A stretch of DNA of 64,000 nucleotides from Oribacterium sp. C9 (GCF_002007235.1 NZ_MUHW01000020.1:1-64000); one strand, 5' to 3'; shown: positions 33,246-42,567, counted from the stretch's first letter. A program made the numbers and translations. The notes: a model not told the origin generated them from the letters alone.

Positions 33246-34141
33246 CTATTCAGGATATAAGCCTCAGAAAAGAAATACGGGAGCTGACACCTCTTCATGA
33301 GGACTATCCTGAGAGGCTTAGGATGATCCCGAACCCTCCCTCCACACTTTATGTGAGAGGGAAACTCCCTCCCGATAATGTCCCCACCGTAGCCATCATC
33401 GGTTCCCGGGAGGCCACTCCCTACGGCACTGAGGTGGCTGAGACCTTCGGAAGGATGCTTGCCGAAAAGGGGATAGGCATCATCAGCGGCATGGCTGCAG
33501 GAGCGGACAGCGCCGGACAATGGGGCGCTATAAAAGGGGGAGGCAAGACCTATGCTGTCCTCGGATGCGGGTTAAACATCTGTTATCCCGCAAGAAACTA
33601 CAGACTCTATGATGAGATACTGAGGAACGATGGTGGTCTCATATCTGAAGTTCCTCTGGATTCCCCGCCTCTTGCAAGGCAGTTCGCTTCGAGAAACAGG
33701 ATAATCTCAGCTCTTTCCGACGCCGTAATAGTCATAGAAGCGAGGGAACGGTCAGGAACCTTCATAACCGTAAATGCAGCTCTGGATCAGGGAAAGCAGG
33801 TCTTTGCTGTCCCAGGGCGACTGAACGATCCTCTGTCCAAAGGCTGTCTTCAGCTCATAAAAGATGGTGCCGAGATACTCACATCCCCGGAGGATATACT
33901 TGAGTTTCTTCATCTAAAAGAAAACGGTGAACAGCTCATGATGGAGAAGGATAGTTCCATGCTCACTCCGGGTCAGAAAAGTGTATTACAGTCTCTCGAA
34001 AGCGATGCACTCCATCTCGATGTACTCACGAAAAAGACCGGACTTCCTGTGCAGGAGCTAACTGCCATGCTCCTTGAACTTGAGATACTGGGCTTTGCGG
34101 AATGCACGAAGACCGGCTTCTACCGGAGAAAAAGCTACTGA
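33242..34141 (+). CDS. dprA: DNA-processing protein DprA
   Basis: The 299-residue protein has the Rossmann-type DprA/Smf fold: an N-terminal region ending in IPNPPSTLYVRGK, then VAIIGSREATPYG (about residues 50-62), IISGMAAGADSAG (about 80-92), GCGLNICYPARN and SRNRIISALSD. The C-terminal winged-helix domain (about 235-299) completes the usual length. DprA loads RecA onto incoming single-stranded DNA during transformation and is also conserved in species not known to be competent. The ATG overlaps the yifB stop by four bases. Confidence 0.95.
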   Translation: MTIQDISLRKEIRELTPLHEDYPERLRMIPNPPSTLYVRGKLPPDNVPTVAIIGSREATPYGTEVAETFGRMLAEKGIGIISGMAAGADSAGQWGAIKGGGKTYAVLGCGLNICYPARNYRLYDEILRNDGGLISEVPLDSPPLARQFASRNRIISALSDAVIVIEARERSGTFITVNAALDQGKQVFAVPGRLNDPLSKGCLQLIKDGAEILTSPEDILEFLHLKENGEQLMMEKDSSMLTPGQKSVLQSLESDALHLDVLTKKTGLPVQELTAMLLELEILGFAECTKTGFYRRKSY

Positions 34142-34223
34142 CACGGCTTTGTCAACTTGCACATATCTGCTGTTTACACATTACGAACTTCACATATTCC
34201 GCTGTCGCATATTCCAAAACGTA

Positions 34224-34252
34224 TTGACAAAACTTACGTAAGGAAATAGAAT
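34224..34252 (+). promoter_or_regulatory. Sigma-A promoter of the thrS leader
   Basis: Consensus TTGACA (34224-34229), a 17-bp spacer and TAGAAT (34247-34252) precede the T-box leader. Confidence 0.85.
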
Positions 34253-34296
34253 AATGCCGTCTAAAAATTTATGTCTTTTTTAAGACAGCTGTAAAT

Positions 34297-34523
34297 CGTT
34301 GAAGAGGACAGTAGCTTTTTTATTTCACTTCAGAGAGGAGCCGGTAGGTGCGAGGCTTTGTGATGGTAAAAGTGAAGACCACCTCCGAGAGGTCCTTAAT
34401 CGGATCCGTTGATCACGTTACAATCATCAAAAGTGGTTGCTGCACAAGTGCAGCAGCAATTTGGGTGGAACCGCGAGATATCGTCCCAATCTGTGACCTA
34501 CGTCATGGATTGGGACTTTTTTA
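34297..34523 (+). promoter_or_regulatory. T-box leader controlling thrS
   Basis: This leader has the usual T-box parts: GTTGAAGAGGACAGTAG at the start, a long Stem I, the T-box core TGGGTGGAACCGCG at 34462-34475 and an intrinsic terminator (GTCCCAATC 34483-34491 with GATTGGGAC 34508-34516, T run 34517-34522). The likely specifier is ACC at 34378-34380 (in GAAGACCACC), a Thr codon, which agrees with the gene downstream. Uncharged tRNA-Thr would pair with ACC and the TGG bulge and prevent termination. Confidence 0.93.
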
Positions 34524-34525
34524 AT

Positions 34526-34706
34526 GTATAAAGCCCAGTCGCAAAGAATATGTAAGCTGAATGCTTGCATTCAAGATTACATATTCTTTAGCGACGCTAA
34601 CAAGTATGAGCAAAAAAGCTGCTCGAGCGAAGTGAGAGAAGCGATTTGCGAATGCTTGTAGGATTGCGAGAGTGTGCAACACGAAGCAATCCGTAGGGCT
34701 TTATAC
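34526..34706. repeat. Structured repeat, copy A
   Basis: Outer arms GTATAAAGCCC (34526-34536) and GGGCTTTATAC (34696-34706) are perfectly complementary. Inside, GTCGC-AAAGAATATGTAA (34538-34555) pairs with TTACATATTCTTT-A-GCGAC (34577-34595), and its tip carries GAATG-CTTG-CATTC. A third stem GGATTGC (34661-34667)/GCAATCC (34686-34692) lies near the end. A related element is at 61370-61533. It stands between the T-box terminator and thrS. Confidence 0.7.
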
Positions 34707-34768
34707 CCTCACATAACCAAAAAAGCTTCCCCAAAGGGCTTTTTACATTTTACAAAGGGAGAACCAAA

Positions 34769-36655
34769 ATGGAAAAAGAAGAGATTTTAAAGGTTTATCG
34801 TCATTCTCTTGCTCACATCCTTGCAAAGGCTGTTATCGAGATCTACGGTAAGGAAGTACAGTATGCCATCGGACCTGAGATCGATGACGGAGCTTACTAT
34901 GATTTTGCATTACCTGAGGGCAAGACCATAACAGACAAGGATTTCAAGCAGATCGAGAACAAGATGCGTGAGATCATCAAGAGAAGAGAAGACTGGACCC
35001 GTAAGGAAGTTTCAAAGGCAGAGGCACTCGAGATCTTCAAGGATCAGAAGTTCAAGACCGAGCTCATCAACGATCTTCCTGAATCAGAGATCATCACAAT
35101 CTACTACACAGGTGAGGACTATGTAGATCTCTGCCGCGGACCTCACGTAGACAATTCACAGGAGCTTATGAGTGCAGCCTTCGAGCTTCACGCAGCTTCC
35201 ATGGCTTACTGGAGAGGCGACGAAAAGAGAGACAAGCTTCAGCGTGTATACTTCTATGCTTTCCCAAGCAAGGATGAGTTAAAGCAGCATATCAAGATGA
35301 TCGAAGAGGCAAGAGAGCGTGATCACAAGAAGATCGGTGCACAGCTTGAGCTCTTCATGTTCGATGAGACAGCTCCAGGTATGCCATACTGGCTCCCACG
35401 TGGATGGGTAATGTATCAGACTCTTCTCAAGTACAGCCGCGAGCTTCAGAAGGCACACGGATATACAGAGATCTCTGCTCCTCTCATCAACAACAAGAAG
35501 CTCTGGCTCATCAGCGGACACTGGGCTCATTATCTCAACAACATGTTTATCGTTCCGGGAATCGAGGGACACCTTTCAGCAGATGCCGACATCTCCGGTG
35601 TTATCGAGAATCCTAAGGATACATCAGCTGAGTCAAAGGCAGTAAAGATCATGGCAGGTTCTGTTGTATACAACCGCGAGAACCTCGACACCATGGCAGC
35701 AAAGCCTATGAACTGTCCTAACGCCATGATGACCTTCAAGCGTAAGAACCGTTCCTACAAGGAGCTTCCTATCCGTTACAGCGAGTACGACGTTCTTCAC
35801 CGTAAGGAGAAGTCAGGTCAGATGAACGGTCTCTTCCGTGTACAGGAGTTCCGTCAGGATGATGACCATACATTCGTAATGGAATCTCAGATAAAGGACG
35901 AGATCAAGGATATCATCTCTATCGCAGATGAGATCTACACAACCTTCGGTGTTACATACCGTGCAGAGCTCTCAACACGTCCTGATGACTACATGGGAGA
36001 CATCGAGGTATGGAACCAGGCAGAGGCCGACCTCAAGGAGATCCTTACAGAGCAGTACGGCGAGAACGGCTTCGAGATCAACGAGGGAGACGGTGCATTC
36101 TACGGTCCTAAGATCGACCTTCAGATCAAGGATGCCCTCGGAAGAGAATGGCAGTGCGGAACTATCCAGCTCGACTTCCAGCTTCCTCACAACTTCGGAC
36201 TTACTTACATCAACGATCAGGGTGAGTCTGTGATGCCTGTAGTTATCCACCGTGCTATCTACGGTTCACTTGAGCGTTTCATCGGTATCGTTATCGAGAA
36301 CTTCAAGGGTATGTTCCCGTTCTGGCTTAACCCATATCAGGTAGGTATCGTTCCTATCCGTGAAAGCCACAACGAGTACGCAAAGAAGGTAGAGGCTCTT
36401 CTCACAGAGAACGGCATTCGTGTTGAAGCTGACTACTCAGACAACAACATGAAGACAAAGATCAAGGGCTTCAAGAACTTCAAGGATCCTTATATCCTTG
36501 TACTCGGTGACAAGGAGGCTGAGGAGAACACTGTTTCCATCAACATCCGCGGAACCAACAAGCAGGTTCAGAACGTTCCTCTCGAGAAGTTCGTCGAGAT
36601 CTGTAAGAAGCTCAACAAGGAGCACACTCTCGAGCTCCCTGAGAACTTTGACTGA
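34769..36655 (+). CDS. thrS: Threonyl-tRNA synthetase, TGS-less with an insertion
   Basis: The 628-residue enzyme charges tRNA-Thr. It begins at the editing domain (HSLAH at about residue 12, then DLCRGPHV), so the N-terminal TGS domain of about 60 residues is absent. The catalytic core has the zinc ligands Cys in KPMNCP, His in DDDH and His in VVIHRAI. Between NNMF and KPMNCP there are about 50 residues (roughly 260-310) where E. coli ThrRS has about a dozen, an insertion beside the active site. The anticodon-binding domain is complete (YQVGIVPI onward). SD AAAGGGAG precedes ATG. Codon bias is strong, as in the ribosomal genes. Confidence 0.96.
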   Translation: MEKEEILKVYRHSLAHILAKAVIEIYGKEVQYAIGPEIDDGAYYDFALPEGKTITDKDFKQIENKMREIIKRREDWTRKEVSKAEALEIFKDQKFKTELINDLPESEIITIYYTGEDYVDLCRGPHVDNSQELMSAAFELHAASMAYWRGDEKRDKLQRVYFYAFPSKDELKQHIKMIEEARERDHKKIGAQLELFMFDETAPGMPYWLPRGWVMYQTLLKYSRELQKAHGYTEISAPLINNKKLWLISGHWAHYLNNMFIVPGIEGHLSADADISGVIENPKDTSAESKAVKIMAGSVVYNRENLDTMAAKPMNCPNAMMTFKRKNRSYKELPIRYSEYDVLHRKEKSGQMNGLFRVQEFRQDDDHTFVMESQIKDEIKDIISIADEIYTTFGVTYRAELSTRPDDYMGDIEVWNQAEADLKEILTEQYGENGFEINEGDGAFYGPKIDLQIKDALGREWQCGTIQLDFQLPHNFGLTYINDQGESVMPVVIHRAIYGSLERFIGIVIENFKGMFPFWLNPYQVGIVPIRESHNEYAKKVEALLTENGIRVEADYSDNNMKTKIKGFKNFKDPYILVLGDKEAEENTVSINIRGTNKQVQNVPLEKFVEICKKLNKEHTLELPENFD

Positions 36656-36743
36656 TCTTAATGCTTAAATCAAAAAACTTTATTCCTTCCGGACATTCCA
36701 CCTGCATCGTAAAGTGCGGCCGGAATGCCGTGGAAGGCTTTAG

Positions 36744-36771
36744 AAAGCGCGGGTCATTCCTGCGCTTTTTA
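36744..36771 (+). terminator. Terminator after thrS
   Basis: AAAGCGCGGG pairs with CCTGCGCTTT (one G-T pair) and is followed by TTAAA. An imperfect 50-nt hairpin (CCTTCC/GGAAGG) stands just before it. Confidence 0.8.
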
Positions 36772-37058
36772 AATTCAAAAAAGTGTCGACATTGACATAG
36801 AAAACAGGAATCACCCGATAGTATCAGAACATTGTTTTCATAACTGTCCCTTGCAAAATAAAAAAGAGTGTTGTATATTGACCTCGATTTACGCTCAGCG
36901 TGATCTTATTTCTGATGTAGGCATTGTCCCACAGGAGCGTGAGGTCTCCATACATCAGCGAGTGCAGTATCCTGCACCCGATCCTTTATTTGAACACTAA
37001 AATGAAGTATATGTGCCCGAAAGAGCGAGTGCTTCCGGGTAAAAAGGTAAGAGTATAA
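36772..37058 (+). promoter_or_regulatory. Structured leader region before topA
   Basis: This 287-bp stretch has no gene. It contains complementary pairs CTGATGTA (36912-36919) with TACATCAG (36951-36958), GTGCAG (36962-36967) with CTGCAC (36972-36977), GACCTC near 36880 with GAGGTC near 36942, and CCCG with CGGG around 37013-37037. TTGACA and TTGACC sequences occur upstream, but no well-spaced -10 was found. It may be a structured 5' UTR. Confidence 0.4.
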
Positions 37059-39053
37059 ATGGCAAACAGCTTAATCATCGTTGAGTCTCCTGCAAAGGTT
37101 AAGACTATCAAGAAATTTTTAGGAAAGACATACACAGTCGACGCGACCATGGGTCACCTCATCGACATGCCGAAGAGTTCTCTCGGTGTTGATGTGGAGC
37201 ATGACTATGATCCGAAGTATATAACCATCCGCGGCAAGGGTGAGCTTCTTTCAAAACTCAAGAAGGAAGCCAAGAAGGCCGACAAGATCTATCTCGCGAC
37301 CGACCCTGATCGTGAGGGAGAGGCTATCAGCTGGCATCTTAAAAACGAGCTTGATAAGGATGCTTCAAATCGCGAGAAGATTTCACGTATCACTTTTAAC
37401 GAGATCACGAAAAACGCAGTAAAGAACGCCATCAAAAATCCAAGAGACATAGATATGGATCTGGTCAATGCCCAGCAGGCACGTCGTGTCATCGACAGAC
37501 TGGTTGGTTACACCATAAGCCCTTTATTATGGAAGAAAATCCGTAAGGGTCTTTCAGCTGGACGAGTTCAGTCAGTAGCGCTCCGCATGATCTGTGACAG
37601 AGAAGCTGAGATCGCAGCTTTCACTCCGGAAGAGTACTGGTCATTGGACGCACACCTTCTTTACGGAAAGAAGAAACTCACCGCTTCCTTCTACGGTAAG
37701 GACAAGAAGCTGCCGCTTCCAGACGAGGCTTCTGTTGATGAAGTCATAAGGGCAATCGGTGATCATGACTTCACCATCACCGATGTGAAGAAGTCCGAGC
37801 GCCGCAAAAAAGCTCCGCTTCCTTTCACCACCAGTACCATGCAGCAGGAAGCAGCAAAGTCTCTCGGTTTTGCCACCAGCAAGACCATGAAGCTTGCACA
37901 GACCCTCTACGAGGACGGTTACATCACCTATCTTCGTACCGACAGTACACGTATTTCAGTTGAAGCTGATGCAGCAGCGAAGATCTATATCTCCGACAAG
38001 TTCGGCGAGGAGTACGTAAACGGCGGTTCCAAGGATGCAAGAAAGCCTCAGGAAACCGAAGTCAAGATCCAGGATGCACATGAAGCCATCAGACCTACCG
38101 ATCTCGAAATGACACCGGAGGATGCAAAGGAGAAGCTTCAGCGTGACGAGTCACGTCTTTACACACTTATTTACAAGCGTTTCCTTGCAAGCCGCATGAC
38201 AGCAGCTATTTACGATACTGAATCAGTCAAGCTAAGCTCAGAGGGATATACATTTACACTGAGCGGTTCAAAGCTTCGCTTCGACGGTTTCCTTTCAGTT
38301 TACATGTCTGAGGAGGATAAGGCCGAGAAGGATATTTCTCTTCCCGATATGAATATAGATGAAAAGCTCAGCCTCACGAAGTTTGAGAAGGAGCAGCATT
38401 TCACACAGCCGCCTGCACATTACACAGAAGCATCTCTGGTAAAGGCACTGGAAGAGGACGGTATCGGAAGACCTTCAACCTACGCGCCTACCATCGGAAC
38501 ACTTCTTGCCAGAAGATATATAACCAAGGAAAAGCGTAACATCTTCGTGACCGAGCTCGGACAGGCAGTTGATGATATGATGCAGAAGAATTTCCCGACC
38601 ATCGTTGATACTGCATTTACCGCAAACATGGAATCACTCCTTGATACTGTGGCAAACGGAGACATTAACTGGAAAACCATAGTAGAGAATTTTTACCCTG
38701 ATCTTTCAGAGGCAGTCGAGAAGGCTCAGCTTGAGGTTGAAAAGATCACCATAAGAGACGAAGAGACAGATATCGAGTGTGATAAGTGTGGACGTAAGAT
38801 GGTCATCAAGTACGGTCCACACGGAAAGTTCCTGGCATGTCCCGGATTCCCTGAGTGCAGAAACACAAAGCCTCATGTAGAGTATGCCGGTTTTGTATGC
38901 CCTGACTGTGGTGCTGAATGCGTAAAGCGTCGTTCAAAGAAGGGCCGTATCTTCTACAGCTGTTCCAGATATCCTGATTGCAATTACATGACATGGAACA
39001 AGCCGAAGGAGCCTGTAACCGGTGAGAAAAAAGACGGCGAGATAATGGCATAA
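37059..39053 (+). CDS. topA: DNA topoisomerase I
   Basis: The 664-residue type IA topoisomerase relaxes negative supercoils. The Toprim domain starts at LIIVESPAKVKTIKKF with acidic residues in ATDPDREGE (about residue 86). The catalytic Tyr is residue 291 in YITYLRTDST. LVGYTISPLLW and KGLSAGRVQSVA are the expected motifs. The C terminus has two Cys4 zinc fingers (CDKCGRKM with CPGFPEC, and CPDCGAEC with CSRYPDC), slightly fewer than in longer relatives. It is followed by the rpsB promoter. The order dprA-thrS-topA differs from the common dprA-topA pairing, since thrS lies between. Confidence 0.96.
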   Translation: MANSLIIVESPAKVKTIKKFLGKTYTVDATMGHLIDMPKSSLGVDVEHDYDPKYITIRGKGELLSKLKKEAKKADKIYLATDPDREGEAISWHLKNELDKDASNREKISRITFNEITKNAVKNAIKNPRDIDMDLVNAQQARRVIDRLVGYTISPLLWKKIRKGLSAGRVQSVALRMICDREAEIAAFTPEEYWSLDAHLLYGKKKLTASFYGKDKKLPLPDEASVDEVIRAIGDHDFTITDVKKSERRKKAPLPFTTSTMQQEAAKSLGFATSKTMKLAQTLYEDGYITYLRTDSTRISVEADAAAKIYISDKFGEEYVNGGSKDARKPQETEVKIQDAHEAIRPTDLEMTPEDAKEKLQRDESRLYTLIYKRFLASRMTAAIYDTESVKLSSEGYTFTLSGSKLRFDGFLSVYMSEEDKAEKDISLPDMNIDEKLSLTKFEKEQHFTQPPAHYTEASLVKALEEDGIGRPSTYAPTIGTLLARRYITKEKRNIFVTELGQAVDDMMQKNFPTIVDTAFTANMESLLDTVANGDINWKTIVENFYPDLSEAVEKAQLEVEKITIRDEETDIECDKCGRKMVIKYGPHGKFLACPGFPECRNTKPHVEYAGFVCPDCGAECVKRRSKKGRIFYSCSRYPDCNYMTWNKPKEPVTGEKKDGEIMA

Positions 39054-39081
39054 AATCAAAAAGATAATGCAACAAAAACCG

Positions 39082-39110
39082 TTGACAGCAATCAAAATAC
39101 TATGTTATAT
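39082..39110 (+). promoter_or_regulatory. Sigma-A promoter of rpsB
   Basis: Consensus TTGACA (39082-39087), a 17-bp spacer and TTATAT (39105-39110) point to transcription from about 39117. Confidence 0.85.
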
Positions 39111-39113
39111 TAC

Positions 39114-39143
39114 AAGTCGCGTCCAAAGGGCGCGACTTTTGTG
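39114..39143 (+). terminator. Hairpin at the rpsB mRNA 5' end / topA terminator
   Basis: AAGTCGCG (39114-39121) pairs with CGCGACTT across a short CC/GG closing loop and ends in TTTTGTGTTT. It overlaps the predicted rpsB start site, so it may end topA transcripts, cap the rpsB mRNA, or both. Confidence 0.65.
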
Positions 39144-39265
39144 TTTATACAAAAGAGTAACTTAAAAAGCACATCTGACCGAAAACCGGAATGGTACCTT
39201 ATTATAAGGCGACGCCGGTGAGCACACACGATCGGATGGAAGATTTTAACCAGGAGGTATTTGAA

Positions 39266-40009
39266 ATGAGTGCAATTGGAATGAAGCAGCTCCTTGAGGC
39301 TGGCGTACATTTTGGTCATCAGACAAGAAGATGGAACCCTAAGATGGCTCCATACATCTACACAGAGCGTAACGGTATCCACATCATCGATCTTCAGCAG
39401 ACAGTAAAGATGGTTGACGATGCTTACAATGCTATGGTTAAGCTTGTACAGGACGGTGGAACTGTTCTTTTCGTTGGTACAAAGAAGCAGGCTCAGGACG
39501 CAGTTAAGTCAGAGGCTCTTCGTTGCGGCGAGTTCTATGTAAATGAGAGATGGCTCGGCGGTATGCTTACAAACTTCAAGACAATCCAGACACGTATCGA
39601 TCGTCTTAAGGAGATCGAGAAGATGGCTGAGGACGGAACATTCGATGTTCTTCCTAAGAAGGAAGTTGCTCTTATCAAGAAGGAGTGGGACAAGCTCGAG
39701 GCTAACATCGGTGGTATCAAGGATATGAAGCAGATTCCTGATGCAATCTTCGTTGTTGATCCTAAGAAGGAGAAGATCTGCGTTAAGGAAGCTCGCGCAC
39801 TTGGAATCACACTTTTCGGTATCGCTGATACAAACGCTGATCCTGAGGAGCTTGATTATGTTATCCCAGGTAACGATGACGCTATCCGTGCTATCAAGCT
39901 TATCGTAGGCAAGATGGCTGACGCTGTTATCGAGGCTAAGCAGGGCGAGATGACTGAGGAAGAGGCAGCAGCTGCAACAGCTGGTGAGGACTTCGCTACA
40001 GAGGCTTAA
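39266..40009 (+). CDS. rpsB: 30S ribosomal protein S2
   Basis: The 247-residue protein starts [27 protein letters not shown], with SD AGGAGG nine bases before ATG 39266; an upstream in-frame ATG at 39191 lies in the leader and is not part of S2. The S2 hallmarks [18 protein letters not shown] and the C-terminal helix are present. The tail beyond residue 225 is acidic ([13 protein letters not shown]). Codon use is strongly biased. A terminator stands between rpsB and tsf, which would lower tsf levels or mark a second promoter. Confidence 0.97.
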   Translation: MSAIGMKQLLEAGVHFGHQTRRWNPKMAPYIYTERNGIHIIDLQQTVKMVDDAYNAMVKLVQDGGTVLFVGTKKQAQDAVKSEALRCGEFYVNERWLGGMLTNFKTIQTRIDRLKEIEKMAEDGTFDVLPKKEVALIKKEWDKLEANIGGIKDMKQIPDAIFVVDPKKEKICVKEARALGITLFGIADTNADPEELDYVIPGNDDAIRAIKLIVGKMADAVIEAKQGEMTEEEAAAATAGEDFATEA

Positions 40010-40022
40010 TAAAGTAAACGTA

Positions 40023-40069
40023 AAACCAGCATTAGACAATTTCATAGATTGCTCAATGCTGGTTTTTTT
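40023..40069 (+). terminator. Terminator/attenuator between rpsB and tsf
   Basis: AAACCAGCATT (40023-40033) pairs with AATGCTGGTTT (40055-40065) with further inner pairing, followed by T residues. Confidence 0.88.
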
Positions 40070-40104
40070 CAGATAAAGAAACATATATCTAGGAGGATAT
40101 AACA

Positions 40105-41049
40105 ATGGCAATTACAGCAGCTCAGGTTAAAGAATTACGTGATATGACTGGTGCAGGAATGATGGCTTGTAAGAAGGCTCTTGCTGCAACAGATGGAGAT
40201 ATGGACAAGGCAGTAGAGTTCCTCAGAGAGCAGGGTCTTGCAGGCGCAGAGAAGAAGGCCGGCAGAATCGCAGCTGAGGGTGTATCTTTCACAAAGCTTG
40301 CTGATGACATGCACACAGGTGTTGTTGTTGAGGTTAATGCTGAGACTGACTTCGTTGCAAAGAACGAGAAGTTCCAGACATACGTTTCAGAAGTAGCAGC
40401 TCAGGCTCTTAAGTCAGAGGCAGCTGATATCGATGCTTTCCTTGCTGAAAAGTGGGATCTTGATAACTCAAGAACAGTTGCTGAGCAGCTTTCAGAGGAG
40501 ATTTCAATCATCGGTGAGAACATGCACATCCGTCGTTTCCAGAAGCTTACAGAGAACGATGGTTTCGTACAGGATTACGTACACGGCGGCGGACGTATCG
40601 GTGTTCTTCTTCAGGTTAAGTCAACAGTTGTTAACGAGGCTGTTTCAGAGATGGCAAAGAACATCGCTATGCAGGTAGCTGCTCTTAAGCCAAAGTACAC
40701 ATCACGTAAGGAAGTTGATCAGGATTACCTCGCAAGCGAGACTGAGATCCTTACAGCTGCTGCAAGAAACGAGAAGCCAAACGCTCCTGAGAAGGTTCTT
40801 GCAGGTATGGTTCAGGGTCGTCTTAACAAGGAGCTCAAGGAGATCTGCCTTCTTGATCAGACATACGTTAAGGCTGAGGACGGAAAGCAGACTGTTCAGC
40901 AGTATGTTGATTCTGTTGCTAAGGCTCAGAACGCTACTATCGAGGTTGTTACATTCATCCGTTTCGAGACAGGTGAAGGCCTTGAGAAGAAGAACGAGGA
41001 TTTCGCTGCAGAGGTTGCTGCACAGCAGGCTGCTGCTAAGAAGGCTTAA
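40105..41049 (+). CDS. tsf: Translation elongation factor Ts
   Basis: The 314-residue nucleotide-exchange factor for EF-Tu has the UBA-like N terminus VKELRDMTGAGMMACKKAL (residues 9-27) and the conserved AETDFVAKNEKF segment (about 78-90) that contacts EF-Tu, then the dimerisation and C-terminal modules. It is a little longer than the E. coli protein (283 residues), and the last 20 residues are Ala/Lys/Glu rich. SD AGGAGG stands nine bases before ATG. Codon use is as biased as in rpsB. Confidence 0.97.
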   Translation: MAITAAQVKELRDMTGAGMMACKKALAATDGDMDKAVEFLREQGLAGAEKKAGRIAAEGVSFTKLADDMHTGVVVEVNAETDFVAKNEKFQTYVSEVAAQALKSEAADIDAFLAEKWDLDNSRTVAEQLSEEISIIGENMHIRRFQKLTENDGFVQDYVHGGGRIGVLLQVKSTVVNEAVSEMAKNIAMQVAALKPKYTSRKEVDQDYLASETEILTAAARNEKPNAPEKVLAGMVQGRLNKELKEICLLDQTYVKAEDGKQTVQQYVDSVAKAQNATIEVVTFIRFETGEGLEKKNEDFAAEVAAQQAAAKKA

Positions 41050-41069
41050 TTCTTCAGTTAAGAGTTTTC

Positions 41070-41105
41070 AAAAGACAGGTTCAGTGATGAACCTGTCTTT
41101 TTTAT
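41070..41105 (+). terminator. Terminator after tsf
   Basis: A perfect 14-bp stem AAAAGACAGGTTCA/TGAACCTGTCTTTT with loop GTGA, followed by a T run. Confidence 0.95.
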
Positions 41106-41253
41106 ATTAAAACCACAATAAAAGATGAATGTTCATTTTACCGTACATGTACAGAAGGAAACCGTCTCATCTCATAAACGGGACAGATTCAATATTTTTT
41201 CTACTCTGATTTTATGCTACAATAAAGGTTATTAAAAAATGTGAGGTATCCCC

Positions 41254-41667
41254 ATGATATTTGATTTTTTGAAAAAATATTCGGAACAATTTGACGGGGC
41301 ATCACATAGAGACATCGAAAAAGGTATCTCTTCATCATCGCCATCATCGGCGGATGAAGATCACATTCATTCATCCACGAAAGAAACCGCTGACAGGATG
41401 ACTCGTCGGCATTTTGTTTTTCATGGCTCCGTGCAGGGTGTAGGTTTCAGATACACTGCCCAGCATCTTGCAGATTCCCTCGGACTGACAGGATATGTAC
41501 AAAATGAATATGATGGTTCTGTCACCTGTGAAGTACAGGGACCTCCTTATGTCATTGATGAGTTTTTACGTAGACTGGACAATCAGCGCTGGATACACAT
41601 CACTGATATGGAATCCGAAACACTGAATGTGATATCTGACGAAACGAGTTTTCGTATCACATACTGA
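41254..41667 (+). CDS. Acylphosphatase with N-terminal extension
   Basis: The 137-residue protein has an acylphosphatase domain in its last 90 residues. The catalytic Arg lies in [13 protein letters not shown] (about residues 60-72) and the catalytic Asn in [11 protein letters not shown] (about 80-90), both intact. Acylphosphatases hydrolyse acyl phosphates such as acetyl phosphate or 1,3-bisphosphoglycerate. The first 48 residues are extra, Ser/Asp/His rich and without a recognisable fold. SD GAGGT precedes the ATG by eight bases. Confidence 0.9.
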   Translation: MIFDFLKKYSEQFDGASHRDIEKGISSSSPSSADEDHIHSSTKETADRMTRRHFVFHGSVQGVGFRYTAQHLADSLGLTGYVQNEYDGSVTCEVQGPPYVIDEFLRRLDNQRWIHITDMESETLNVISDETSFRITY

Positions 41668-41790
41668 TTTTCTGAGGCAAATCTGCCGGAAAGTCTCTAT
41701 CACATATTATGATTTATCTGTTACAGTCGTTTTACTTCCGGAATTCTGTCTTACTGATGACGGGCGTATCGACTTCTTTGAAAGGTTTAA

Positions 41791-42567
41791 ATGAAACATA
41801 ACTACAAAATGATATTAAGCTATGATGGCTCCCGATACTACGGCTGGGAACATCAGCCCAATACAGAACTCACCATACAGGGAAAGCTCGAGCAGGTTCT
41901 GACCCGCATGGTTTACGGAGACAGCTACAAGGTTAAGGATTTTGCCTCCTTTCCCATCACAGTTATAGGTGCGGGTAGAACTGACGCAGGAGTGCACGCA
42001 AGAGCCATGACTGCCAATGTCATCCTCGATACTGACATGACAGAGGATGAGATCAGATCGTACATGAACCGATATCTCCCGGATGATATAAGCATCAACG
42101 AGCTGAAGCTCTGTGGAGATAAATTCCACAGCCGCTTCAAGGCCAGCGGAAAGACCTACAGATACAGTTGCTGGTACGGAGACCAGAAACCCGTATTTGA
42201 AAGAAAGTATGTAACTGTACTGGACCGCCATCCTGATATGGATGCCATGAGAAAGGCCGCAGCATTCATAATGGGAGAGCATGATTTCAAATGCTTCTGC
42301 GGAAACTCTCACATGAAGAAGTCCACTGTCAGGAATATCGACAACATTGAAATAACCGAGAACGGACCATATATCAGATTCTACTATCACGGAACAGGAT
42401 TCCTTCAGAATCAGGTACGTATCATGACGGGAACTCTGCTAGAGGTGGGCTTCGGAAAGCGAACACCGGAATCCGTAAAGGAGGCCATAGAGAGCAGAAA
42501 CAGGCAGAATGCCGGATATACAGCAGAGCCACAGGGGCTTTGTCTCATGAAGGTGGATTACGACTGA
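41791..42567 (+). CDS. truA: tRNA pseudouridine(38-40) synthase TruA
   Basis: The 258-residue enzyme modifies positions 38-40 of tRNA. The N-terminal motif LSYDGSRYYGWEHQP is followed by the catalytic Asp in GAGRTDAGVHA (about residues 54-64), and the C-terminal half contains FLQNQVRIMTGTLLEVG. Length and motif order agree with the family. SD AAAGG precedes the ATG. It follows the acylphosphatase gene by 123 bp; an inverted CCGGAA/TTCCGG pair lies in between with no T run. Confidence 0.95.
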   Translation: MKHNYKMILSYDGSRYYGWEHQPNTELTIQGKLEQVLTRMVYGDSYKVKDFASFPITVIGAGRTDAGVHARAMTANVILDTDMTEDEIRSYMNRYLPDDISINELKLCGDKFHSRFKASGKTYRYSCWYGDQKPVFERKYVTVLDRHPDMDAMRKAAAFIMGEHDFKCFCGNSHMKKSTVRNIDNIEITENGPYIRFYYHGTGFLQNQVRIMTGTLLEVGFGKRTPESVKEAIESRNRQNAGYTAEPQGLCLMKVDYD

